Shown here: in pieces, positions 8,967 to 16,575 of the stretch
Layout: the number at the start of each line of letters is the position of its first letter
How positions within the stretch are numbered: the first letter of the stretch is position 1
Assembly: GCF_019703835.1 (NCBI RefSeq)
Contig: NZ_AP023054.1
Coordinates: forward strand, 1,426,001 to 1,490,000
Source of the DNA: Thaumasiovibrio subtropicus
GTDB lineage: Bacteria; Pseudomonadota; Gammaproteobacteria; Enterobacterales; Vibrionaceae
Reading direction: 5' to 3'
Length of the DNA stretch: 64,000 nt
Translations under genes and position numbers: made by a program
Notes under the pieces: model-generated
Told to the model about the DNA's origin: nothing
Database searches by the model: none
The model's input: only the letters and a program-made list of their open reading frames with translations

Positions 8967-9229
8967 TAAGATTTTGATTTATCAAAAACGAAATAATGAG
9001 GTGTTTGATTAATTCTGAATTTATCCGTGTATAAACTCAGTTTTATATTGTGACGCTTTTCCAAAAAGGCGATCGGCAAAATACCCAGAGACATTACAGT
9101 CGCTGATGAAATACATTCATGAAATAAGGCGTAGCCACCAAGGCACAGAGTTAATACAAAAAAGGTGGTGACAATGAAAAAGTGTAGCCGTGTATGATTA
9201 TATGAAAAGTTTGCATATAGTTTAATCAT
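8963..9229 (-). CDS. Hypothetical small membrane protein
   Basis: 88 residues from the ATG at 9229, which has GGAA about 8 nt upstream; an in-frame ATG 20 codons earlier is possible. A hydrophobic stretch (L-H-F-F-I-V-T-T-F-F-V-L-T-L-C-L-G-G-Y) and a second weaker one predict one or two membrane segments, followed by a basic tail. AT-rich compared with neighbours. No family recognised; it may not be a real gene. Confidence 0.4.
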   Translation of the reverse strand: MIKLYANFSYNHTRLHFFIVTTFFVLTLCLGGYALFHECISSATVMSLGILPIAFLEKRHNIKLSLYTDKFRINQTPHYFVFDKSKSY

Positions 9230-9289
9230 AGTAATTCCACTATTAAAAGTTGTTTTGAGTCTGTGTGGTTTCATTTTCCATAAATGCAA

Positions 9290-9746
9290 CTAACATCCGA
9301 GTATATCTCCCAGGCATTATAAATGAATAGTGCTTGCTATTCTTGGTTTCATTATGGGTATAGTGAATTTTATGGCTGGTGTTCTCAATTTAAGGCCATT
9401 TACGTTATGTATATGAATCAAGCGTTGGGGAGACTTTGTTGGAATATTGACAGGATGTTTCCCTATTTTATTTTCGGAGTAAAAGACGCGTTTGTCATGT
9501 GAATAAAATCGTATGTCTACTATAGATTTTATTTAAAATAGTTCATCGTGCGGCGTTGTATAGCGTCATGTATCGTATGCCTGGTGGTTCATTTTATTCA
9601 TACTTTTCTAAAAAGGTGCAATGTCTGCTGCCTATCTAAAATGGCATACAATACTTGTTTACTATCAAGCCATCGTCATTTTTATTGAACTTTTTAACCG
9701 CGGGCACAGTCAAGAGTCTGTCTGCATATAAACGTTAAGGCTTAAA
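9290..9746. other. AT-rich intergenic stretch, nothing assigned
   Basis: About 450 nt without a credible ORF. No convincing hairpin-plus-T-run, tRNA or repeat was recognised. It is visibly AT-rich, like the flanking small hypothetical genes. Confidence 0.6.
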
Positions 9747-10193
9747 ATGAAAGGAATATCAATGTTTATCGTCGCGGCTTTGGCGTCCGCAGCTGGATTT
9801 TTTATTCATGTCGTTGCAGCAGAGAGCGTTCATCTATGGGTAGCGGGCCAAATGGAGGGGCGGCAAGTAATACCGTCATGGGACGTGCGCCAGATTGCGA
9901 TGATAACCTCAATTGAATATGGCATCGCAATTACTGTTATCTATATGCTAATTAGGGAAAAGCTGTATAAGCTTGGCAAAATTGGTGCTGCTTTCGTATT
10001 AAGTGCGATACTACTTTCTCTGCAAGGTGCTTTAATTCGTCAGCCATTGATGGATTGGGCCATTGGAAATCCATTCTATGTTTCTTTGGTTCAAAATGGA
10101 TTTAAATGGCTTGTTTGGCTAGTAATGGCGCTGGTCATCGTGCTTGGTGTAGAGTACTTTTCCTCCAAACAGATAGATAATGGTCAACCGTAA
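9747..10193 (+). CDS. Hypothetical four-helix inner-membrane protein
   Basis: Up to 148 residues. An alternative ATG at 9762 with AAGGA seven nt upstream is equally good and would give 143. Four hydrophobic segments are visible: the N-terminal one (M-F-I-V-A-A-L-A-S-A-A-G-F), one near residue 50, one near residue 82 (A-A-F-V-L-S-A-I-L-L-S) and one near residue 122 (W-L-V-W-L-V-M-A-L-V-I-V-L-G-V). No catalytic motif or family recognised. The gene stands alone between AT-rich DNA and the convergent zinc-ribbon gene. Confidence 0.6.
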   Translation: MKGISMFIVAALASAAGFFIHVVAAESVHLWVAGQMEGRQVIPSWDVRQIAMITSIEYGIAITVIYMLIREKLYKLGKIGAAFVLSAILLSLQGALIRQPLMDWAIGNPFYVSLVQNGFKWLVWLVMALVIVLGVEYFSSKQIDNGQP

Positions 10194-10301
10194 ATGCGTT
10201 TTAAAAATGTGTTAGCTTGAAAAAACAGTATGTGTGAATAAAGCGCTGTCACGTCTAGTAGACGTGATAGCGTGTGGTGTAGGAGAGGGTTGAAATTTGC
10301 T

Positions 10302-11435
10302 TTATTCAACATACTGTTGAGCTGCTGAAACAGACTCTTCAAGCACATAACCAGCGAGCTCTGGGTTAATGATGAACAGCAGTATAATGAAGATCGCAAA
10401 ACAAAACAGTGCGACGCCAATCTTAATTTTGCAGTACGGGCGGTCACCTTGAACTTCGCCGGTTTGTGCATTGACGACGATTTGGTAAGCCTTACCTTGG
10501 AACTGATAAGAGGACATCCAGGCAGGCAGCAAAATGTGCTTAAATGTTTGCCCCTTATAGGTGATATTTTTAGATGAAATAGACTGCTTATCACCACCAA
10601 TTTTTCGCTTTACGGCTTTTTCTATTGGGGCATCCATTTTCTTTTGGGCAAGTTTATAGCCAGATAGTACATCGATCTGGTAGTTTTCGGCGACAAAACC
10701 TACTAAGTATTGCTTGTTGTAATCCACTATTTGCGTAAGGTCCCAAGGTTCAAGTTTATCAAGCGTTTTTTGAGGGACAGATTGTGTCGCAGGAATAAGG
10801 ATATCATCGAAGCTGGTGGTTACCTTGCCAGAGACGTTTGTCCAACGTGTTCGCCTTTCTCGCTTGGTTTCTTTTTTACCTTCTGAGTTTGTTCGAGTGA
10901 CATTTTCATAATAGTAGTCGCCTCTTCGCCCATTATAGTCAGTGTAGGTATCACAATCGTAGGTCCAATAGGGAAGATAAACCCCCTGAAATTGATCATG
11001 TTGGGTAATTTGCTTTTTCAGCTTCGTAGGGGCGAACCAAAGTCCCCTTATCCATGCTTGAAAATTATCTCTCGCTTCTTTTCGTTGCAGTTTGAATGGA
11101 AGTACACCTTGAGTTTTGATCTGCCGAGAGGATTGTGTACTTGTTGTGACGTAGGGGGTACCGCAAAAAGGGCACAATGTAGAGTGTGTCTCTTCACCCA
11201 GTTCTGTTTTTGCGCCGCAGGTCATGCAGTCAAGAGTATGGCTCTCATATTCGTCTTCAATTGTTGTTGTACCGTTGATGTAACGAGTGAGATCTAACTC
11301 TGTGTTGGCCTTTTGCGATGTCGATTCAAATTTAAAGGCGGTGTAGTGCTGACAGTAACCACAGGTCAATCCCTTACTACCAGGCGTAAAGTGAAGGTCA
11401 GCACCACAGTTTTCACAACTTGCTACGTTTGACAT
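10302..11435 (-). CDS. Zinc-ribbon membrane protein (YdjG-like partner of SPFH protein)
   Basis: 377 residues. The N-terminus has two pairs of zinc-ribbon knuckles: C-E-N-C and C-G-Y-C (about residues 7-28), then C-M-T-C and C-P-F-C (about 71-92). The middle is a conserved globular region rich in W/Y (L-P-Y-W-T-Y-D-C-D-T-Y-T-D-Y). A single transmembrane helix lies near residues 332-352 (G-V-A-L-F-C-F-A-I-F-I-I-L-L-F-I-I). Such proteins are often annotated as TFIIB-type zinc-ribbon or 'primosomal N'-like'. They pair with SPFH proteins, as in the Bacillus ydjFGHI stress operon. The ATG directly follows the TAA of the SPFH gene, so translation is coupled. The molecular function is unknown. Confidence 0.7.
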   Translation of the reverse strand: MSNVASCENCGADLHFTPGSKGLTCGYCQHYTAFKFESTSQKANTELDLTRYINGTTTIEDEYESHTLDCMTCGAKTELGEETHSTLCPFCGTPYVTTSTQSSRQIKTQGVLPFKLQRKEARDNFQAWIRGLWFAPTKLKKQITQHDQFQGVYLPYWTYDCDTYTDYNGRRGDYYYENVTRTNSEGKKETKRERRTRWTNVSGKVTTSFDDILIPATQSVPQKTLDKLEPWDLTQIVDYNKQYLVGFVAENYQIDVLSGYKLAQKKMDAPIEKAVKRKIGGDKQSISSKNITYKGQTFKHILLPAWMSSYQFQGKAYQIVVNAQTGEVQGDRPYCKIKIGVALFCFAIFIILLFIINPELAGYVLEESVSAAQQYVE

Positions 11436-12545
11436 TTATGCTCCAGGAATTGGTGGTGGTGCAACAGAAAACAGTACTTTTAGTGCACTCACTTCATTAG
11501 CTTTCTGCCAGTTTGGCATGCCTTCAGCCCAAACTAAGGTTTCTTGGGTGAGTGTATTGCTGCTGATTTGCGCTTTAATTTGTTCGATGCCGAAGGGACC
11601 GGTTTGTTGGCCATTTACAGCAATGTAATACAGGGTTTGTGTTGGCAAAGGTGGCGGAGCAGAGTGTGGACTTGGCGAGCTAGTGTTACTTTGTGGGTTC
11701 ATGGCATTTGCCATATTTTGAGCCATGGCAAAGCCCATGCCCATCTCGAGTCCTGCACTCGCATTGCCGCCTTTTTCAGCTGCTGTTTCGATAGCATTTG
11801 CGGTCTGATACTGAGTGTATTGGTTGAGGTCGCCTAAAATCCCCATTGAGGTACGCTTGTCTAATACCGCTTCAACATCTTTAGGCAATGAAATGTTTTC
11901 GACAACAAATTTACTAAGCGTTAAACCATAGCTATCGAAGTCATCAACCATTTTCTCTTTCATGAAAGAGGAAAATTCATTGTAGTTTGCAGCTAAATCA
12001 AGAACAGGAATATTACTTTCAGCAACTGCATCAGAAAAGCGTGATACCGCAAGTGAACGGAGCTGATTATGGATATCATCTATCCTAAAATAGCCACTCG
12101 TACCAACGACTTGCTCTAGCAGTTTTCGTGGGTCGCTCACTTGAATATCAAAGCTACCAAATGCACGAATACGTACCATTCCAAATTCTTGGTCACGCAT
12201 CATGATTGGGTTGGTTGTCCCCCATTTGTTATCGGTATAAAGGCGGGTATTAATAAAATACACTTCAGCTTTGAATGGCGAGTTAAAACCGTGTTTCCAG
12301 CCTTTCAGAGTGGCGAGAATCGGTAAGTTGGATGTGGCGAGTGTATACATACCTGGGTCGAAGATATCGGCAATTTGACCCTCATTGACGAATATTGCGA
12401 CTTGACCAGGACGGACGGTGAGCTGCGCACCATTTTTGATCTCATTTTGATATCGCTCAAATCGCCAAACAAGGGTGTTGTTACTGGTATCTGTCCACTC
12501 GATAATATCGACGAGTTCGCCGACAATTTTATTCCAAAATCCCAT
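11436..12545 (-). CDS. SPFH-domain protein with C-terminal GYF_2 domain (YdjI-like)
   Basis: 369 residues. Residues about 40-235 form an SPFH/band-7-like domain of the 'virion core protein' type (V-R-P-G-Q-V-A-I-F-V-N-E-G, R-A-F-G-S-F-D-I-Q-V). A glycine/alanine/methionine-rich linker and a serine/proline-rich spacer follow. The C-terminus (about 300-355) reads Y-Y-I-A-V-N-G-Q-Q-T-G-P-F-G, then W-A-E-G-M-P-N-W, the signature of GYF_2 peptide-binding domains. There is no N-terminal membrane helix. It is coupled to the downstream zinc-ribbon membrane protein, which probably anchors it. The family is tied to envelope stress in Bacillus; here the role is inference. Confidence 0.75.
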   Translation of the reverse strand: MGFWNKIVGELVDIIEWTDTSNNTLVWRFERYQNEIKNGAQLTVRPGQVAIFVNEGQIADIFDPGMYTLATSNLPILATLKGWKHGFNSPFKAEVYFINTRLYTDNKWGTTNPIMMRDQEFGMVRIRAFGSFDIQVSDPRKLLEQVVGTSGYFRIDDIHNQLRSLAVSRFSDAVAESNIPVLDLAANYNEFSSFMKEKMVDDFDSYGLTLSKFVVENISLPKDVEAVLDKRTSMGILGDLNQYTQYQTANAIETAAEKGGNASAGLEMGMGFAMAQNMANAMNPQSNTSSPSPHSAPPPLPTQTLYYIAVNGQQTGPFGIEQIKAQISSNTLTQETLVWAEGMPNWQKANEVSALKVLFSVAPPPIPGA

Positions 12546-12580
12546 TGATGGAGTTCCTTATCATTATTTCTAATAGGCAT

Positions 12581-13008
12581 TTATTTATATTGATCAAAAG
12601 GAAGTTCAGATAGGGTAAGCATTGAAAATTCGAGCCTGCTTCAGAAAGACTATTTAGTCTCTGCTTTCAGCGGCGGTGTTTGGATATTCTGAAACTTCTT
12701 GTTAAGCAATACTCACTAGTCGAAATATGTGACTAACATGCTACTGTATTGGCGCGTATACGAACTGCTATGCAATATCCGCCATGTATATGTTTCGATT
12801 TTGAGGGATGTAACTTTATTTGTGTAGCAGTTAGAGAGCGCATCTGTTTCTTAATTTATATATTTGGGATTTGCTTCTAGGATTGAAATTGAACAATGTT
12901 AGTCTACTTATATAATTCCGTATGAATGGATGGTTGCTCATTTGCTGTATCAATATAAGATTGTTGTCGGTTGATTTAATCTTTGCATTGAAATTCGACA
13001 TATCATTA
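12581..13008. other. Intergenic stretch between the two SPFH modules
   Basis: About 430 nt of mostly AT-rich sequence upstream of the SPFH-GYF gene and downstream of the NAD-kinase-like gene. It should hold the promoter of the SPFH-GYF pair, but no clear -35/-10 pair, terminator or repeat was singled out. Confidence 0.5.
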
Positions 13009-13926
13009 TCACCCCAACACCAAACTCCCACTGCTGGCGCTGATTGAGATCGTTGCGACGGTACCGGCATTGAACGCGATGGCGTCTTGCTCTAGGCCAT
13101 CGGAGAAGATGACACCATTCTCCGGCATCCGTGATGTTAGCGTGAGATGGTTGCGTGGCGTTATTCGGCCAAAGACCTTTGCGCATTGACTGGTTGCTGA
13201 TGGAAAGGGCTCTCTCACGGCGTAGGTCAGAGATTTCTCATCCCATGGCACGGGTTTCGAGTCTTTGTTGTTCTGCCCTGCAATGGCGCATGCGCCCGTA
13301 ATGATGCTTTTCATCCATCCTGTTGAGCCAAGTCCTGTTGAAACGATAATGCCGCTAGAACATTGCTCTTCACTGGCATTGCTAATCTCGAGTCGGTAGC
13401 GGGCCGACGTGTGACTACGCGGGCCGATGAAAAGGTCGTTTACTGCCAGCATGCTGTGGCCAAGGTTGGTTGTGGCCTCGGCTAGGGTAATCGCTTGTAT
13501 ACGGACCTCTTGGTTGAGTGTTGCCAATACGATGTCACGTACTTGCGAAGGCTTGAACGGTAGAAGTATGCCATCAAACAAGGCAGGTAATGGGTTAATC
13601 GCGATCACGGGTTGTGTCGTTAAGTATTTTAAGGTGTTTGCGACTAAACCATCTTGTCCGAGGACAACAACAATGTCGTCGGCTTGAAACAAGTAGGTAG
13701 GGAGGAGCTCCCTGTCGAGCTCCAGTACTCTGCCAAGGTTGAAGAGTGTGCGTTGTACGTTCTGTTTAACCGCTAAAAATTGCTGATGTTCGTCTTCGTA
13801 TTGGTCAAAGGATTCACCGAGATGCTCTAAATAAAACTTGGCTTGCCCTAAGGTGCAGTATTTCTCTTTGAGTTCCATCAACCGTGTTTTGCGAGTGACA
13901 AGAACGAATTTTCGATCCGTGATCAT
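13009..13926 (-). CDS. NAD-kinase-like (diacylglycerol/NAD kinase fold) protein
   Basis: 305 residues. Three family motifs are visible. V-V-V-L-G-Q-D-G (about residue 87) matches the GGDG nucleotide motif of NAD kinases with the second Gly replaced by Gln but Asp kept. A-V-N-D-L-F-I-G (about 163) matches the N-E motif with Asp for Glu. I-V-S-T-G-L-G-S-T-G-W (about 193) matches the S-T-x-x-G-S-T-A loop. The first 80 residues are an extra helical region. It is not the housekeeping NadK. It begins 9 nt after the SPFH gene and is divergent from an NrtR-like regulator of NAD metabolism, so a link to NAD(P) or another nucleotide ligand is plausible. Enzymatic activity is unproven. Confidence 0.7.
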   Translation of the reverse strand: MITDRKFVLVTRKTRLMELKEKYCTLGQAKFYLEHLGESFDQYEDEHQQFLAVKQNVQRTLFNLGRVLELDRELLPTYLFQADDIVVVLGQDGLVANTLKYLTTQPVIAINPLPALFDGILLPFKPSQVRDIVLATLNQEVRIQAITLAEATTNLGHSMLAVNDLFIGPRSHTSARYRLEISNASEEQCSSGIIVSTGLGSTGWMKSIITGACAIAGQNNKDSKPVPWDEKSLTYAVREPFPSATSQCAKVFGRITPRNHLTLTSRMPENGVIFSDGLEQDAIAFNAGTVATISISASSGSLVLG

Positions 13927-13935
13927 ATCGCCTCC

Positions 13936-14940
13936 TTATTTCACCAGTGACTGAAGTAGCTCAGGCGATAAATTTAAGTTGCCGACGCGATTTTCGCCTT
14001 GAGTGAGGTTCTCAATCGCTTGGGCAATGAGTTGTTCAGGCGCTTGCCCGCTCATACTCATAATGCGCAAGCGTTCCGTATCAATGCTCTCATAGGCCCT
14101 GAGGGTTTTCTCAATGGCGTAAGCTTTACTATCAGCACGTGATTGCGCATTGGTGTTTTCTAACTCGACCAGCCTACTGCGCTCCTCTTCTTTCAACGTC
14201 TGCGCTTCTAACTTTTCTTGATCAATGGTGAACTGTGTTTGTTGTTGCTCACGCTTGGCTTGCAGTTTTTGTTTCTCTAGGTTTTGCTGTTTTGCCATGA
14301 TGGCTTTTTCAGTGTCGAGTTCTTTTTCTTTCACTTGTTGCTCTTGCTCGATGCTAGCAAGGCGGCGAGAGTAAATGGCGGTATCGGCTTGTTTGAGCAT
14401 CTCTTCTCGCGCTTCGGCCTCGAGTGCTTTCGCAGTCTCTGGCGATGGTTGAATCTGGGTAAAAGCGAGTTCATTGACGGTGATACCCATTGAATTAATG
14501 GCACTTTGCGTTGGCAGTTGCGATTGGATCGCTTCTGTGAGTGCCTTTGCAAAACTTAATGCTTCAACCAGATCTCTCTTTTCAATTTCATTTCTGACCA
14601 AGACTTGTAGTGAGCGAATGATACGTTCCTCGATTTTCTCAGGGTCTTCGCTGAGGTATTGCCCTTTATTGTTTACCGTGAAATCGAGCATTTTCGCTGC
14701 AAGTTTGGGCTCAGTGATCTGGTAGGTGATTTGCCCTTGAATAGTGAGATCTTGGTAATCTTGAGATTTCATGCGAAAAGCAAAAGGAATCTCGCGACTC
14801 GCGAGTGGCACATTGATTATCGATGCGCCGAGTGACGCGTAATAGAAGTTAGCCCCGGCACCTTCTTTGGTCAGTTGCCCGTTGCGAAACAGCATGACGT
14901 AGGTACTTGGTGTTGCCTTAAAAAAATTTAACCCAAACAT
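13936..14940 (-). CDS. Soluble SPFH/band-7 protein with long coiled coil
   Basis: 334 residues. The SPFH domain occupies about residues 10-180 (Y-V-M-L-F-R-N-G-Q-L, D-L-T-I-Q-G-Q-I-T-Y-Q-I, then N-S-M-G-I-T-V-N-E-L). A charged glutamine/glutamate/lysine-rich coiled coil spans about 170-285, and a short C-terminal tail ends in L-S-P-E-L-L-Q-S-L-V-K. There is no transmembrane helix or signal peptide, so it is cytosolic or peripherally membrane-bound, forming oligomers through the coil as SPFH proteins do. It is the first gene of a two-gene unit with the NAD-kinase-like gene. The promoter region contains palindromes (see 14965-14985). Function unknown. Confidence 0.75.
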   Translation of the reverse strand: MFGLNFFKATPSTYVMLFRNGQLTKEGAGANFYYASLGASIINVPLASREIPFAFRMKSQDYQDLTIQGQITYQITEPKLAAKMLDFTVNNKGQYLSEDPEKIEERIIRSLQVLVRNEIEKRDLVEALSFAKALTEAIQSQLPTQSAINSMGITVNELAFTQIQPSPETAKALEAEAREEMLKQADTAIYSRRLASIEQEQQVKEKELDTEKAIMAKQQNLEKQKLQAKREQQQTQFTIDQEKLEAQTLKEEERSRLVELENTNAQSRADSKAYAIEKTLRAYESIDTERLRIMSMSGQAPEQLIAQAIENLTQGENRVGNLNLSPELLQSLVK

Positions 14941-14954
14941 GATTTTCTCCTTAT

Positions 14955-14985
14955 GTGTCGATGGGACACTTATATTAATAGTGTC
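14955..14985. promoter_or_regulatory. Overlapping inverted repeats upstream of the SPFH gene (candidate NrtR-like operator)
   Basis: GTGTC (14955-14959) and GACAC (14965-14969) form one inverted repeat with a 5-nt spacer. GACACT (14965-14970) and AGTGTC (14980-14985) form a second, 21 bp overall with a 9-nt AT-rich centre. They lie 15-45 bp before the SPFH start, in the intergenic region shared with the NrtR-like regulator. Candidate operator; the protein-site pairing is inference. Confidence 0.5.
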
Positions 14986-15213
14986 TTAGTGACATATAAT
15001 CAAGGTTGTTTTTTGCTCAGAGTAAAACCGAGATGGTTTTGCAGTGGTTTTTCTCTGGGTTTGCGATTGATGTCACTAACCGGGAGCGCTTGCTTGTGCT
15101 GTGCCCCTCTTCATGAAAGACTTCTGTCTTCGCACCACCTCAAAATGTTTTTTCAGTCGCGTTTTTAGGCTTGTCAGGAAGGAACGGAACTTGAAGGCTA
15201 GGTGGGATAATTA

Positions 15214-15244
15214 GTCAACATATAAGTCATAAAGTCACATATGG
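15214..15244. promoter_or_regulatory. Imperfect palindrome overlapping the start of the NrtR-like gene
   Basis: CATATAAGTC (15219-15228) and GTCACATATG (15234-15243) form imperfect inverted arms that run into the ATG at 15241. The ACATATAA core (15218-15225) recurs at 14992-14999 on the SPFH side of the same intergenic region. This would suit autorepression, which is inference. Confidence 0.4.
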
Positions 15245-15933
15245 ATAACAGGGTGAAATCGTTCGAACTCCCGCTATTTTCTGTCGACAGTGTTTTATTC
15301 ACTGTGGTGGAACAACAGTTAAAAGTGTTACTCGTTAAACGCGCCGTCGCGCCTTATGAAGGGCTGTGGTCTTTACCGGGAGGGTACGTTGATATCGCAT
15401 TGGATAAAGATACCGATGCAACCGCGAAACGAAAGCTGGAGCAAAAAGCGGGGGTGGTGCCAGCGTATTTGGAGCAGCTTAAGACGTACTCAGGCTCGGA
15501 GCGCGACCCGCGCGGGTACAGTGTGACTTTGGTTTATTATGCGCTGATCGGTTTTCAAGCAGCTTCACATCACATAGCGAGTGTTGAAGATGCTAAGTGG
15601 ATCGACGTCGCTGCGCTGAATGACCTCAGTATGGCCTTTGATCACCGACATATTGTTGTTGATGCGCATGAGCGTTTAAAGCAAAAAGCGCTTTATTCGA
15701 TGCTGCCTGTCTACTGTTTACCTGAGCGTTTTACCGTTGGGGCATTGAAAGGCGTGATCGAAGCGATTATTGGAAAGGAAATTCAACGCAAATCTCTGAT
15801 GCGTCGAATAGAAAACGCGGATATGTTGGAAGAAACAGATGAGTACGTTGCAACAGGACGCCGAAGAGCCAAGTTGTATCGGGTCAAATCCGGCGTCGAT
15901 ATTACCCATTTTGAGCGCAATCTTTCTGCTTAG
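15241..15933 (+). CDS. NrtR-like regulator (degenerate Nudix domain plus winged helix)
   Basis: 230 residues. The N-terminal Nudix fold (about 10-140) has L-P-G-G-Y-V-D, but the catalytic box reads R-K-L-E-Q-K-A-G instead of R-E-x-x-E-E-x-G, so hydrolase activity is probably lost. The C-terminal part (about 155-225) has P-E-R-F-T-V-G-A-L-K, S-L-M-R-R-I and G-R-R-R-A-K-L-Y-R, the winged-helix pattern of NrtR proteins. Members of that family bind ADP-ribose and control NAD metabolism genes. No nad or pnc gene is adjacent. Instead it is divergent from the SPFH/NAD-kinase-like pair, with palindromes between. Its ligand and target are inferred. Confidence 0.8.
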   Translation: MDNRVKSFELPLFSVDSVLFTVVEQQLKVLLVKRAVAPYEGLWSLPGGYVDIALDKDTDATAKRKLEQKAGVVPAYLEQLKTYSGSERDPRGYSVTLVYYALIGFQAASHHIASVEDAKWIDVAALNDLSMAFDHRHIVVDAHERLKQKALYSMLPVYCLPERFTVGALKGVIEAIIGKEIQRKSLMRRIENADMLEETDEYVATGRRRAKLYRVKSGVDITHFERNLSA

Positions 15934-15976
15934 ACGGCAATAAATAATTTGCAAATCGTCCTGATTTCTGTATTTT

Positions 15977-15991
15977 GTTTAGCAGCTAAAC
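15977..15991. promoter_or_regulatory. Palindrome GTTTAGCAGCTAAAC, copy 1 (candidate MarR operator)
   Basis: A perfect 15-bp palindrome with a central A, 17 bp before the MarR-type gene. The identical palindrome with the same following CTATTT recurs before the methyltransferase gene at 16525. This is a good candidate for the autoregulatory operator of the neighbouring MarR protein. Confidence 0.65.
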
Positions 15992-16007
15992 TATTTTTGG
16001 GCATCCC

Positions 16008-16484
16008 GTGAAAAAGAGAGATGGAGAAGTGGACACGACAATAGAGCGTTTTTTGCGCTTGGTGAATCGTGTGCATGAAATCGAGAGTCGCCCGAATTAT
16101 TTTGGTACCGAAATGCTAATACACCGCGCTGAAATTCACTCTGTTGAAGCGATCGGTGATAGTGCGCCAATCACGTTAATGTCGCTCGCGCATATGCAGG
16201 GGGTGACCAAGGGTGCGGCGAGTCAAATGGTGACTAAATTAGTGAAAAAGGGGTTGGTGAAGCGCGATCCGAGTCCGCATTCAAAAAAAGAGATGCTGAT
16301 ATCACTCACCGAAGTCGGTGAGATCGCGTATCAACATCATGCAGACTATCATCGGGAAATGGAAAATATGTTCAGTGATCATTTTGGTGATGAGTTGCCT
16401 GCGTTTCTTGGGCGACTGAATGGCGTAATGACGGAACTCTCACCGCTTATCGCGCAATTTTCTGCTCAAGATAAGAGCGTATAA
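16008..16484 (+). CDS. MarR-family transcriptional regulator
   Basis: Up to 158 residues from a GTG at 16008 that lacks a clear Shine-Dalgarno; a GTG at 16029 is the alternative. The winged helix-turn-helix is visible in I-T-L-M-S-L-A-H-M-Q-G-V-T-K-G-A-A-S-Q-M followed by V-K-K-G-L-V-K-R, and the wing in D-x-S-P-H-S-K-K-E. MarR proteins are homodimeric repressors released by small ligands. The palindrome before this gene is repeated before the following methyltransferase, suggesting that it controls both. Ligand unknown. Confidence 0.85.
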   Translation: MKKRDGEVDTTIERFLRLVNRVHEIESRPNYFGTEMLIHRAEIHSVEAIGDSAPITLMSLAHMQGVTKGAASQMVTKLVKKGLVKRDPSPHSKKEMLISLTEVGEIAYQHHADYHREMENMFSDHFGDELPAFLGRLNGVMTELSPLIAQFSAQDKSV

Positions 16485-16524
16485 ATATTATGAGCAGCGA
16501 TGGCTGCTTGTTTTTGGTTAGATG

Positions 16525-16539
16525 GTTTAGCAGCTAAAC
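16525..16539. promoter_or_regulatory. Palindrome GTTTAGCAGCTAAAC, copy 2 (candidate MarR operator)
   Basis: Same 15-bp palindrome as at 15977-15991, with the same following CTATTTT, 37 bp before the methyltransferase start. Confidence 0.65.
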
Positions 16540-16575
16540 TATTTTGTTTTTGAAGTGTTAGAGCGTGGAGGACAT

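Noticed and set aside
10184-10600. 138-codon minus-strand ORF at the 3' end of the zinc-ribbon gene
   Set aside because: It overlaps a gene with clear zinc knuckles and membrane helix; no motif of its own.
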